Assembly (NCBI GenBank): GCA_028693165.1
Contig: JAQUVX010000012.1
Location: forward strand, 1 to 64,000
DNA from: Lachnospiraceae bacterium
GTDB lineage: Bacteria; Bacillota; Clostridia; Lachnospirales; Lachnospiraceae
DNA length: 64,000 nucleotides
Direction: 5' to 3'
This document shows positions 53,312-63,200 of this stretch, piece by piece. Below the pieces are notes generated by a model that had not been told where the DNA came from, ran no database searches, and saw only the letters and a list, made by a program, of their open reading frames with translations. The first letter of the stretch is position 1; every line of letters begins with the position of its first letter. Made by a program: the position numbers and the translations under genes.

Positions 53312-53779
53312 ATGGTGATCAAAATGACAATCAATGAATTATTAAAAGAAAAGGGAATGTCCAGATACAGTCTGTCAAAGGCAAGCGGTATCCCATGGGC
53401 AACACTCTCAGATATTTGTTCCGGAAAGACAAGCTTGAAGCGGTGTAACGCGCAAACAATTCAAAAGCTGTCAGATGCCTTTGATATGACGATTGAGGGA
53501 GTTTTGAATTTGACGGCAGAACCATCTGAAAGTCAGACAAATGGCAAACCGCAGGATCGCTCCTATTTGGAGGCCAATCTTACTGGGCAGCTGCAAAAAG
53601 CAATCGATGACTATGTACAGGGGGAAAAAGACCAGGTTTCCTACATGGACTGCCTGTGGGGAGAGCTGTATGGTTCTATCAATGCCGATTTTTGGGCCGG
53701 TGTGATATCGGAAGAACAGGCAAACTATCTGAGAACAAAATACCTCTATGGAGAAGAACAGGGGGAAGAAAATGATTGA
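53312..53779 (+). CDS. Xre-type helix-turn-helix protein, probable antitoxin of the kinase pair
   Basis: This 155-residue protein has an N-terminal Xre/Cro helix-turn-helix (about 5-60, MTINELLKEKGMSRYSLSKA and IPWATLSDICSGKTSLKRC) and an acidic C-terminal part (about 85-155) that could bind a partner. The start could be 53312 or 53324; neither has a strong ribosome site. Its end overlaps the start of the HipA-like kinase by eight bases, the order of antitoxin then toxin in HipBA-type operons. Confidence 0.85.
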   Translation: MVIKMTINELLKEKGMSRYSLSKASGIPWATLSDICSGKTSLKRCNAQTIQKLSDAFDMTIEGVLNLTAEPSESQTNGKPQDRSYLEANLTGQLQKAIDDYVQGEKDQVSYMDCLWGELYGSINADFWAGVISEEQANYLRTKYLYGEEQGEEND

Positions 53780-54683
53780 TTTTACAAAATGTCCTGTGAA
53801 TAAGTTTAAGGGCTACGGTGGTGCTAACGGCAATAAAATCAATATTGAATATAACGGGACAAGTTATATGTTGAAGTTTCCCCCGGTACCTTCTAAAAAC
53901 AAAGTGATGAGCTACACCAATAGCTGCATCAGCGAATATCTTGCCTGCCATATCTTTGAAAGTCTTGGATTTGCAGTGCAGGAAACGATCCTTGGCACTT
54001 ATACCGACAAGCGTGGTAAAGAAAAAGTTGTGGTTGCCTGTAAGGATTTTACTGCTGACGGTAAGAAGCTTATGGAGTTCGCCCACCTCAAAAACACTTG
54101 TGTAGACAGCGAGCAAAATGGTTATGGCACGGAGCTGTCCTCCATTATGAAAGCGATAGACGAGCAATCGCTCGTGGAACCCCAAAAGCTCAAGGACTTC
54201 TTTTGGGATATGTTTGTGGCAGATGCCTTCCTTGGTAACTTCGACAGACACAATGGTAACTGGGGAATTCTGATTGATGAACAAAACAGGTGTGCACACA
54301 TTGCTCCTGTTTATGACTGTGGTTCTTGTCTCTATCCTCAACTGGATGAAGCTCAAATGCAGAAGGTGCTGGCTGATGACAGGGAAATAAACCAGCGTAT
54401 TTATGTGTTCCCTACTTCGGCAATCATGGAGAATGGTAAAAAGATATCTTATTTCGATACCATTGCCTCGCTTAAAAATGAGGACTGCAACAAAGCTTTA
54501 AAGAGAATTGCAGAACGCATTGATCTGGATAAAATCAACTGCTTGATTGAAGAAACACCTGCCATTAGAGCAGTGCAAAAGGATTTCTATAAAGTCATGA
54601 TTGCCGAGAGAAAAGCAAAAATTCTTGACTACAGCATGGAGCTGCTCAATGGCGTCTGGGACGGCAAAGAAAAGACAGAATAA
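53772..54683 (+). CDS. HipA/CtkA-like serine/threonine kinase
   Basis: This 303-residue kinase of the HipA superfamily is closest in shape to CtkA-like proteins. The ATP-binding Lys is in YMLKFPP (about 32-38). The catalytic loop is LGNFDRHNGNWGI (about 158-170) with Asp and Asn in place, and YDCGSCL (about 183-189) supplies the metal-binding Asp. All catalytic residues look intact, so it should be active. The ATG at 53772 is inside the end of the Xre gene. HipA kinases phosphorylate tRNA synthetases or translation factors and halt growth; the target here is unknown. Confidence 0.87.
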   Translation: MIDFTKCPVNKFKGYGGANGNKINIEYNGTSYMLKFPPVPSKNKVMSYTNSCISEYLACHIFESLGFAVQETILGTYTDKRGKEKVVVACKDFTADGKKLMEFAHLKNTCVDSEQNGYGTELSSIMKAIDEQSLVEPQKLKDFFWDMFVADAFLGNFDRHNGNWGILIDEQNRCAHIAPVYDCGSCLYPQLDEAQMQKVLADDREINQRIYVFPTSAIMENGKKISYFDTIASLKNEDCNKALKRIAERIDLDKINCLIEETPAIRAVQKDFYKVMIAERKAKILDYSMELLNGVWDGKEKTE

Positions 54684-54689
54684 CAGATG

Positions 54690-54731
54690 ATGAGCCCATC
54701 AGGGAGAGACGAATCTTCCTGATGGGCTCAT
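54690..54731. terminator. bidirectional terminator between the kinase pair and a convergent sensor operon
   Basis: ATGAGCCCATCAGG (54690-54703) and CCTGATGGGCTCAT (54718-54731) are perfect 14-base arms around a 14-base loop. It lies midway between convergent stops; T runs are weak on both sides. Confidence 0.75.
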
Positions 54732-54752
54732 AGTTCATTTACAGGTGCTTTT

Positions 54753-56561
54753 TCACACTCTCACATACACCGAAGACAGAAACACCAGCCCATCGCTCTC
54801 AAATCGGGCGTCGCCCTGTCCTTTTCGGGCCACGGCCTGAATCGAGGAGAGGCCGATTCCAAAATCCTCCCGCTTCCGGGAACGGAATTTGCCCTGCTCC
54901 TCGGTGACCTTCCCGTCAAAGCTGTTATCCATGGTGATGGTGAGCATGTCGTATTGCAGGCTGCTGTTTAAGCGGATAAACTTGTGCCCCTCGGTCATGC
55001 GGGTGCAGGCCTCCACCGCATTTTCCAGCAGGTTTCCGAAGATGACACAAAGGCTGCTGTCGGTCATCTGTTCATTGTGCTCGGGGACGGTGAGGTTTAT
55101 GGTGCAGTCAATTCCATTTTTTTCACATATAGAGGCGTAGCGGGAAACGATGGCATTGACCGCAGGATTTTCGCAGTAGCTCTTTGGCGAGGACGGTACC
55201 TGCTCGATCAGGGAGCTGATGTAATCGTTTAATTTCTCGTTGTCGTGGTCGGCAAGTTCCTTCACTACGGTGAGCTGGTGGCGCAGATCATGGCGCTGCT
55301 GTCTCAGTTTTTCTGCATTTTCCACCATCAAAAGGCTGTGTTTTTTCTGTTCCTCGATCTGCATTTCCATGAGATTTACCTCAAAGGCAAGCTCCCGCTG
55401 CTGGTGCTCCAGCTTAATCACATCCCGGATATAGAGGCCGCCCGCAATCCCTGTAAACACGATGAAAAACAGGATTCCCATCTGGAACAGGGAGGCGAAC
55501 ATATAGGTGAATGCAAACTGATAATTAAAGACCTCAAGCAGTGAGGAAAGTGTCAATATCCCGATGGGAAGCACAAACCGCATCGCCCCGATTTCCTTAT
55601 GGACGATACATTCATAAACCGTAAAGCCCGTCAGGATACAAAGCGTCAGCGGCACCAGAATATGAAACAGATACATACTCTTTGAGAGCGGAACAAGCCC
55701 CAGTAATTGCAGCAGCAGTGCCCCGCTCGAAGCGATGGTCATGAAAATGGCAAGCCATTGGAGCAGCTTCTCGTGTGTAAAATGAATGGCTGTCATTGCA
55801 AAATAGAGCAGTGGGATCGCAAAGGTAAACAGGCCCATAAACGCCAGCAGATACAGCAGGGTAGGGTTCTTAAACAAAACCCCGGAAAAGTTGCATTCGC
55901 CAAACGCCCACGCCCCGGTGGTAAGGGAGAACAGGCCCAGCCAGAAGAACAGGATGCCCTTCTTTTCAAAAAGCAGCACAAAAAACGAGGTTAAGAGAAG
56001 AAGGATTCCAATAATCAACTGCATGGAGGAAAAGATAAAGGGCATTCCAAGCGTTTTGGTCCGGTTCCCGAACACGGATTTGATATCACCCAGGATCGGT
56101 GCGTGCACCGTCAGCACATCACGGGCTATGGGAGAGAGGAATTCCATCCGCAGCGTGACTTCTCCGCTGTGATTTCCAAGTGGAATCATATAGACCTCGG
56201 TGGCCGGGTCCACCATAAAAGAAGGGTAACTGTCCCAAACACCAAATTCGTGAATCAGCGTATCATCCACATAGATTTTTGCCGACGAATAGACACTCTT
56301 CATGTAGATCACATCATGGGGCCTGGCGGTAATCCGGGCACGGATGGTAACCGGGGTGCGCGGTGCCAGATGCTTGAAGCTGTAGGGCAGCGTAATCGGT
56401 TTTTCTTCGCCGTTGATGCTTGCGGTTACATCAGTAATCGTGGTGACGCGGTCCAGCTTTGTGCTCTTTATGACAAACCCTTTGGCACCAATCAGCAGCA
56501 GACCAACCATCAAAACAAGGATGACTTGCGTGATCAGGGCGAGGGAAATTCGCTTTTTCAT
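54753..56561 (-). CDS. GHKL-domain sensor histidine kinase with 7TM-type sensor
   Basis: This 602-residue protein has a first membrane helix (about 7-28), an extracellular beta-sandwich (about 40-165), seven membrane helices (about 172-395), a coiled linker, and a GHKL kinase (about 415-600). The phosphoacceptor is the first His of RQQRHDLRHQ, and FGNLLENAVEAC is the N box. The layout is that of 7TM-DISM sensors, which bind carbohydrates or other extracellular ligands. It overlaps the upstream LytTR regulator by four bases. Confidence 0.92.
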   Translation of the reverse strand: MKKRISLALITQVILVLMVGLLLIGAKGFVIKSTKLDRVTTITDVTASINGEEKPITLPYSFKHLAPRTPVTIRARITARPHDVIYMKSVYSSAKIYVDDTLIHEFGVWDSYPSFMVDPATEVYMIPLGNHSGEVTLRMEFLSPIARDVLTVHAPILGDIKSVFGNRTKTLGMPFIFSSMQLIIGILLLLTSFFVLLFEKKGILFFWLGLFSLTTGAWAFGECNFSGVLFKNPTLLYLLAFMGLFTFAIPLLYFAMTAIHFTHEKLLQWLAIFMTIASSGALLLQLLGLVPLSKSMYLFHILVPLTLCILTGFTVYECIVHKEIGAMRFVLPIGILTLSSLLEVFNYQFAFTYMFASLFQMGILFFIVFTGIAGGLYIRDVIKLEHQQRELAFEVNLMEMQIEEQKKHSLLMVENAEKLRQQRHDLRHQLTVVKELADHDNEKLNDYISSLIEQVPSSPKSYCENPAVNAIVSRYASICEKNGIDCTINLTVPEHNEQMTDSSLCVIFGNLLENAVEACTRMTEGHKFIRLNSSLQYDMLTITMDNSFDGKVTEEQGKFRSRKREDFGIGLSSIQAVARKGQGDARFESDGLVFLSSVYVRV

Positions 56562-57283
56562 TGTGAAATCCCCCTTGTTTTATGAAATAAAAAGTTTTCG
56601 AGGGCTTTTTTGGCTTTCCCCATGCTTTCCCTGCGAATCGGAATATTTTTGCCATTTTGCATCACAAAGCATTTCAGCTCTGTATCAATATACCGGACAA
56701 AAGAAAGATTGACCGCAAAGCTTTTGTGGGAACTGAAAAAATCCTGTCTGGCAAGCTCCGGCAAAAGCGCGGACAGCTTTTCATAGATCAGAACCGTTTC
56801 CCTGTTCTTCAGATAAATATTCAGCTGATGGGTCTGCTGTTCCAGATAGAGAATCTGGGAAAATGGAATTTTTTCCGTGCTTCCATTTCTTTGAATCATC
56901 AGGGAAGGTGCATTGCTTTTTTTGAGCAGCGCCAGTTCCAAAATATCTTCGATGTCCTTCTGCTTAAATGGCTTTTCTATGTATTTCAGTGCCGAAAGCC
57001 GGTAGCTCTCCAACGTGTGGTCGGTGCTGGTCGTAATAAAGGCAACGGGAACTTCCCCGTCGGTTTCTCTGATTTTCGCAATGGTCTCTACTCCTGTAAT
57101 CCCACCCATATAAATATCCATCAGCAGCAAATCAAAGGCCTGCGGCTGATATGCCTCCAGCAATGCTTCCCCGCTTGTGAAAACGGTGCAGCTTGTCGGT
57201 ATGCTGCATTTTGGTAAAAGCGCAAGAAGCTTTTCTTCCTCGCTGTGCGTATCCTCGCAGATTGCAATATTTAGTGTGTTCAT
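56558..57283 (-). CDS. LytTR family response regulator
   Basis: This 241-residue AgrA/LytR-type regulator has a receiver with Asp56 in LLLMDIYMGGITG, CEDTHSEEE as the acidic pocket, and the Lys in KYIEKPF. The LytTR DNA-binding domain covers about 140-240 (FFSSHKSFAVNLSFVRYI). GGGAGGTGA fits the ATG at 57283; twelve upstream codons in frame are rejected. It forms a transcription unit with the 7TM kinase downstream and is divergent from the small alpha-CTD-like gene. Confidence 0.92.
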   Translation of the reverse strand: MNTLNIAICEDTHSEEEKLLALLPKCSIPTSCTVFTSGEALLEAYQPQAFDLLLMDIYMGGITGVETIAKIRETDGEVPVAFITTSTDHTLESYRLSALKYIEKPFKQKDIEDILELALLKKSNAPSLMIQRNGSTEKIPFSQILYLEQQTHQLNIYLKNRETVLIYEKLSALLPELARQDFFSSHKSFAVNLSFVRYIDTELKCFVMQNGKNIPIRRESMGKAKKALENFLFHKTRGISQ

Positions 57284-57440
57284 TGTAGTCACCTCCCTGC
57301 AAGGATAGCATATAGGCACAAAAAAGTCAATTTGTCAAGTACGAGTTATGACACGCAATCCAGCATCTATGGTACTGGAAAAGAATTCACAAACAGGTAA
57401 AATAGTATTGACAAACAAAATAAGGAGGTGAGCCGGGTTC

Positions 57441-57671
57441 ATGATAAAAGAATATTTTACCGCCTGTGAAGAAACATTTCCTGGGAGACAGGTAGAACTA
57501 CGGCGGATTTCCCTTTCGCTGCGCAGAGCGGGCATTGTGACAATGGAGACTTTGTGCCGGATGCAAAGAGAGAATCCTGAAAATATAAAAGAGATACGAA
57601 ATATCGGGGGGAAAAGTGCAGAGCTGATTGCGGTGATTTGCAGGCAGTATGAGGATGACTCGGAACGATAA
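57441..57671 (+). CDS. small protein resembling the RNA polymerase alpha C-terminal domain
   Basis: This 76-residue protein starts behind AAGGAGGTGAG. Residues 17-72 (VELRRISLSLRRAGIVTMET, then PENIKEIRNIGGKSAELIAV) follow the helix pattern of the alpha-CTD and related helix-hairpin-helix domains (compare LKRAGI...L..I.NLG.KS..E). There is no N-terminal alpha domain, so it is a free-standing version. It could touch DNA or RNA polymerase. It precedes the LuxR-type regulator by 155 bases on the same strand. Confidence 0.75.
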   Translation: MIKEYFTACEETFPGRQVELRRISLSLRRAGIVTMETLCRMQRENPENIKEIRNIGGKSAELIAVICRQYEDDSER

Positions 57672-57826
57672 TGCACGGTGAACGGGCAATGAAAAAACCT
57701 CGTTTTTTGAGCAAAGACTATCCCTATGGGTAGGTTACAGACAGAAGAGCGCATGATAGAATAAAAACGATTATAAAAAGTCGTTTTTCAAACCATGTTA
57801 AAAATGGAAAAAAGGGGGACTCCTAC

Positions 57827-60196
57827 ATGGAGGAACGATTTATCAAGGTTCCCATTTTGTTTCAAAAGTTGAAACAGGCAGAGGAAGAGCACTGCCTTCT
57901 CTATATCAAAGCATTGGGCGGTTATGGGAAAAGTACGGCGGTTCAGCATTATTTGCGCAGCAAATCACACCTGACCATAAGTGGTGCGGAAGGCTTCTTT
58001 GACACCATGCCGCCGCCGGAGACCATACGCCAGGGTGTGGTGGTCATTGATGATATTTCCTTTCTCAAGGAAAAAGAAAGCATCCGGTATCTTGGATCGC
58101 TGTTAGAGCGGTCGGATAAATGGTTCATTCTCATTGGCAGAAGTCCCCTTCCCATGTGGTTACAGGCACAGATCGCTAACCGCAAAGTCCTGTTTGCAGT
58201 GGAAAGGGACTTGATGTGGGATGCGCAGCAGACAAGGAAGTTCCTTGCAGACTATGAGGTGGAGGTTACACCGGAGGAAGCAGAGCAGATTGCCGCAGAC
58301 ACGGTGGGGCATGTAGTAACGTTAAAACTGCTGGCACAGCGTATGCGGGACGGACTTCCCTATGGAGCAGAGGCGGCGGAGAAAACAAGGATTGATTTGT
58401 ACCGCTATCTGGACCATGCTTTTTATGAGTCCTGGGATGAGGAATTAAAACAGGCGATGCTGCGGCTTGCCGGATTTGACAGCTTTACCCTTCCCATGGC
58501 GCAGATGATCACCGGGTGTGGGAATGCAAGCCTGCTGCTGGAAAAAGCCATGACCCTCAGTGAGTTTTTGCAAAGTGACGGACAGGGTAATTATCGGATG
58601 CGTTCCATCCTTCGGGAATATCTGTTGTGGAAGCAGAGCAGCGAGCTGACCGGGGAGCAGTATAACAACCTTTATTATAATGCAGGACTTTACTTTGAAC
58701 TCCAGGGGGACATCAAACAGGCATTGGCCTGTTATGACAAAAGTAAAAGTCAGGGAAAGATCGCCGAGCTTCTGATTAAGAATTCCATGAAGCACCCCGG
58801 CAACGGACATTACTATGAAACCAGAGCGTATTATCTGAACCTGCCGAAAGAACAGGTGGAGACATCCCCGATTCTGATGGCGGGCTTATCTATGCTCCAC
58901 TCCCTGCTGATGCAGACCAGGGAGAGTGAACAGTGGTATGAAGCACTGAAAGCCTTTGAGCAGAAGCCGGGCCTCTCAAACAATCAGAAAAAAGAGGCGA
59001 GAAGCCGTCTTGCCTACTTAGATATTGCATTGCCCCACAGAGGAAGCGTGGGACTTTCCAACATTCTGGAAAATGCAGCCATGCTGTGCAGGCAGCGGTC
59101 GGTGGTACTGACCGAGTTTTCCATCACCAGCAATATGCCGTCGGTGATGAATGGGGGAAAGGATTTCTGCGAATGGAGTAAAATCGACAGGGAGCTGGCC
59201 AAGACACTCAAAAAACCTGTCGAGCTGGTGCTTGGAAACTTCGGCGCCGGACTGGTCAATGTTGCCCTGGCAGAAAGTGCGTTTGAGAAGGGCAGCATGG
59301 ATGCCTATGAAATCCTCTCTCTGTTAAACAGCGGCTACATCATAGCAGACACCAAAGGAACGGCAGAGATGTGCTTTGCCATCATCGGTGTTATGACCAG
59401 AATCCATATCAGCCGGAAACAGCCGCAGCGCGCCGCGTCCCTGCTCATGGATTTCAAGGAAAAGGTGATCCGGGAGGGACATCATCATCTGCTCCCCAAT
59501 ATCAATGCCTTATCCGTAGCCATCGGACTTTTTACGGGCAAGGTGGAGGCGGCCAGCCAGTGGATTGCGGACGAAGCACCCAATGAAAATGTAGAATTTT
59601 ATATTCTGGAACGCTACCGCTATCTGGTCAAAATCAAGGCTTACCTTGCGCTTGGACGGTTGGAGGAAGCCGCGAGCCTGATTGAACGGCTGTCCTACTA
59701 CTTTGAGCAGTACCAGAGAAATTACCAGCAGATCGAAAACGGACTGCTCCGTGCCATCGTCCAGTACCGGATGCACCTGGGAAACTGGAAACAGAGCCTG
59801 ACCGAAGCACTGCAAAAAGCGGAAGGGTACCGGTTTGTTCCTGTGGCAGCAGAATACGGTGTGGCACTTCACCCGCTTATGAAAGAAGCAGGAGACTTAG
59901 ACCTTGCAAACGAGTATAGGCAAAGGCTGGAGCAGGCGGTCAGAGAGTATGCACTTGGCTATCCCAAATATCTGGAGGCCACGCAGACACTGACACAGCC
60001 GCTGACCGACATGGAGGCGAAGCTCCTGCCCCTGCTGTGCAGTGGTGCATCATTAGAAGAAATCGCTGCCAGGTGCGGGATCACCTACAACACTGTCAAG
60101 TATCACAACCGTAACATTTACCGGAAACTAGGCGTAAAGAACCGGCAGCAGGTGCAGGTGGCGGCAAGACAGCTTGGACTGTATGGCGGTACATAA
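57827..60196 (+). CDS. MalT/LuxR-type STAND transcriptional regulator
   Basis: This is a 789-residue regulator. The N-terminal NTPase has Walker A GGYGKST (31-37) and Walker B GVVVIDDISFL (about 70-80), followed by helical winged-helix-like and tetratricopeptide-like segments (about 280-700). The C-terminal LuxR helix-turn-helix (about 715-785, LTDMEAKLLPLLCSGASLEE and YNTVKYHNRNIYRKLGVKNR) ends the protein. AAAAAGGGGG precedes the ATG. It ends 44 bases before a large surface-protein gene on the same strand and is a natural candidate to regulate it. The inducer is unknown. Confidence 0.93.
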   Translation: MEERFIKVPILFQKLKQAEEEHCLLYIKALGGYGKSTAVQHYLRSKSHLTISGAEGFFDTMPPPETIRQGVVVIDDISFLKEKESIRYLGSLLERSDKWFILIGRSPLPMWLQAQIANRKVLFAVERDLMWDAQQTRKFLADYEVEVTPEEAEQIAADTVGHVVTLKLLAQRMRDGLPYGAEAAEKTRIDLYRYLDHAFYESWDEELKQAMLRLAGFDSFTLPMAQMITGCGNASLLLEKAMTLSEFLQSDGQGNYRMRSILREYLLWKQSSELTGEQYNNLYYNAGLYFELQGDIKQALACYDKSKSQGKIAELLIKNSMKHPGNGHYYETRAYYLNLPKEQVETSPILMAGLSMLHSLLMQTRESEQWYEALKAFEQKPGLSNNQKKEARSRLAYLDIALPHRGSVGLSNILENAAMLCRQRSVVLTEFSITSNMPSVMNGGKDFCEWSKIDRELAKTLKKPVELVLGNFGAGLVNVALAESAFEKGSMDAYEILSLLNSGYIIADTKGTAEMCFAIIGVMTRIHISRKQPQRAASLLMDFKEKVIREGHHHLLPNINALSVAIGLFTGKVEAASQWIADEAPNENVEFYILERYRYLVKIKAYLALGRLEEAASLIERLSYYFEQYQRNYQQIENGLLRAIVQYRMHLGNWKQSLTEALQKAEGYRFVPVAAEYGVALHPLMKEAGDLDLANEYRQRLEQAVREYALGYPKYLEATQTLTQPLTDMEAKLLPLLCSGASLEEIAARCGITYNTVKYHNRNIYRKLGVKNRQQVQVAARQLGLYGGT

Positions 60197-60240
60197 AGAT
60201 AAATAGATCATAAAAATTTGATTCAGGAGGATTTAGAAGA

Positions 60241-63200
60241 ATGAAACGGAACTTAAAGCGACGATTATTGGCAGGGGTATTATCTGCCTGCATGATTTTT
60301 CAGACCGTCGGCATGGCACCGGTCTATGCTGCGGGGAATGTGAGAGATGGCGGTGTATCGATTGATACAGGCATCGTGTGTGAGAACCACACAGAGCATA
60401 CGGCGGACTGTTATGTACAAATAGAAAACTGTATACATGACCATACCGATGCGTGCTACTCTGATGCAGACGATGAGGAAGCAACCGGAAGTGATGCAAA
60501 AAATCTCACGGAATGTGAACATATCTGTGACGAGGCAAGCGGCTGCATCACGAAGAAGCTGAACTGCACCCATAGCTGTGAGCTGTGTGCAGAGAATGGC
60601 GGAGCGGATGCCGGAGAAGATCTTGAGGAAGCCATAGAAGAAGATATTGAGCTTGCTACAGAAAGCAATGCAGATAAGATGCAGTCTGCCATAGAAGAGC
60701 TGATATCGAAGATTGATGCTCTGCCCGAGGCAGATGAAATCACGGATGAAAACCGGAAAACTGCAAAAGCAGACCTTGAGGAAGTGTTTGCAGAATACGA
60801 TAAACTGTTTGAGGATGAGACAATAACCGACCTTGACGGACAGCTTGGAACAGAGCGTATGGAAAAGCTCACTGCACTGCGTGAGGTGCTGCTTGATATG
60901 GTGAACCTTGTGGAGGAAGAAGTCTACGCGGTTTATGACGGGAAGGACTTCTGGAAGGCAACAAAAGAAGATCCTACAGTGTCCACAGGTGACTATATAG
61001 GAACAGGCGACCAGAGCAGCATTGTATATTTGTATGCAGAAGCCACAAGCTCGTCTATGATGATGTTGGAAGAAAGTCTAAAAGAAGTAACCTTTGCGGA
61101 TACGGTAACAGGGATTGCAGATTATGCGTTTTATGGCTGCAGCAATCTGGAAAAAGTCTACATGCCATCGAAGGCTTCTATTAGCAGATGGGCATTTTAT
61201 GGCTGCAGCAAGCTTTCGGATATAGATTTGTCCAATGTAACAGAAGTGAGTCCAAACGCATTTGATAACTGTACCAGTCTTACAAGGGTAAGTCTGTCCA
61301 GTGCATCTAAAATCGATACCCAGGCGTTCCAAGGATGTACACAGATTCAGGAGGCAGACATTACAAATGCAACGAAAATTGGCAATTCTGCATTTCAGAA
61401 CTGTACAGCCTTGAAAAAGGTAACTATGCCAAATGTAATTGAAATTGGTACTATGGCCTTTCGGAACTGCAGCGCCCTTCAAAGTGCAGATTTACAAAAT
61501 GCAACCACGATAGGGGAAGCTGCGTTTGAGAAATGTCGCAATCTGGCAAGCGTCGTTATGCCAAAAGTAACCCAAATCGGTACTGGTGCATTTCAGTATT
61601 GTGACAAACTGACAAATATTACGATGAGTGCAGAACTGCCGACCGTTGGCCGATATATTTTCCAGGGGGCTAATTCACCACGCGCCCTGACACTCTATGG
61701 CAATCCAAGGCTCTATGATGCGGTAATCGCTCAATTTGATGATGCAGATGGCACAAAAGACAATATGTGGTACGGCTGTGAACTGCCGGCTTCATTTATC
61801 AACACGAATGCTGTCGATTCTACAGGCACACTTAAAGTAAAAGAAGGCAGCCTTACCCCCGGATTGGGCGAAGATAACACAATCACATTCACTGCCGCAT
61901 TTGAAAAAGCGAATGCGATGCGGATGGCACTTGTTACGAACCAGATTGTGCTGATGGACGGCGAAACGCAGCTTGGGGAGCCGGTTATTGCCAAACAAGC
62001 TGACGATGGCAGATGGACTGCAGAGTTGACCGTGAACACCAGCGAATGGGCTGTTGGAGAGCACGATATCACTGCCAGGTTTGCAGGAAATAATGAGTTA
62101 AACGATAGTGAAACCAACTCAGTGGCAGTAACTGTAATCGAAAGCTATGCTGTTTATGAAAATGGAAAATTCTTTGCGGCAACAAAAGAGGAGCCTGAAG
62201 TAGCAACGGATACTGAAATTTTAGAAGAAAATAAAAAAACAATCAACTACCTTTACAGCAATGTTGAAACTGTACCAAACAATTTGATGGCGGGGTGTGG
62301 GGGTCTAAAAACTGTCACTATGCCGAATGCAACTACAATTGCATATCGTGCGTTTTATGACTGTACCAGTCTGACTGGTGTAGAGCTGCCAAAGGCAACT
62401 GAAATTGGTGAAAATGCATTTGATGGCTGCAATGCTCTTACAAGTGTAGAAATACCAAAGGTAATCACAATCAAGAGGCAGGCATTTATGCAGTGCGCTC
62501 TTCTTGAAACTGTAACAATGCCAAACGTAACCATAATCGAAGATAATGCGTTTTCTAACTGTCCAGTTCTGGAAACTGTAGAAATGCCAAACGTAATAGA
62601 GATCGGAGCCTACGCATTTTCTGCCTGTGAAAGGCTTGCAAACGTGTCGGCACCAAAGGTAACCACAATCAGTGATGGTGCATTTATGCAGTGTGGTTTA
62701 GCAAACATTACCCTTGGTGCGACGCCGCCAACAGTTGATACAAATGCTTTCCTAAGTTGCCCTGCATCTCGTAACCTGACTATTTTTGGCAACGACGCTT
62801 TCAGGGACGATGTTATCAATGCATACAAGGCTGTCGATGATGGTGTAACCGATGAACTGTGGTACGGCTGGACATTACCAGAGTCCCTTGTCGGCACAGG
62901 TGTGTCCGCTTCCGCAGGAACACTTACTGTAACAGATGGCAAAACTGACACAATGTTTGGCGAGAACAACGAAATCATCTTCACTGCAACCTTTGCTAAA
63001 GCGCCTGCTTCTGCAACGGAAGGCCTGTTAAGGACTTTAGCAATCAATGAGGTTCAGTTTAAAGATGGCAATGAGCCTCTTGAAGCAGCAGTAGCAGCAA
63101 CGGAAGATGGCAATGGCAACTGGGTGGCTAAACTTACTGTAAACACCAGTGCTTGGGCTGTGGATACACATAACATCACAGCCGAGTTTACGGGAAACCA

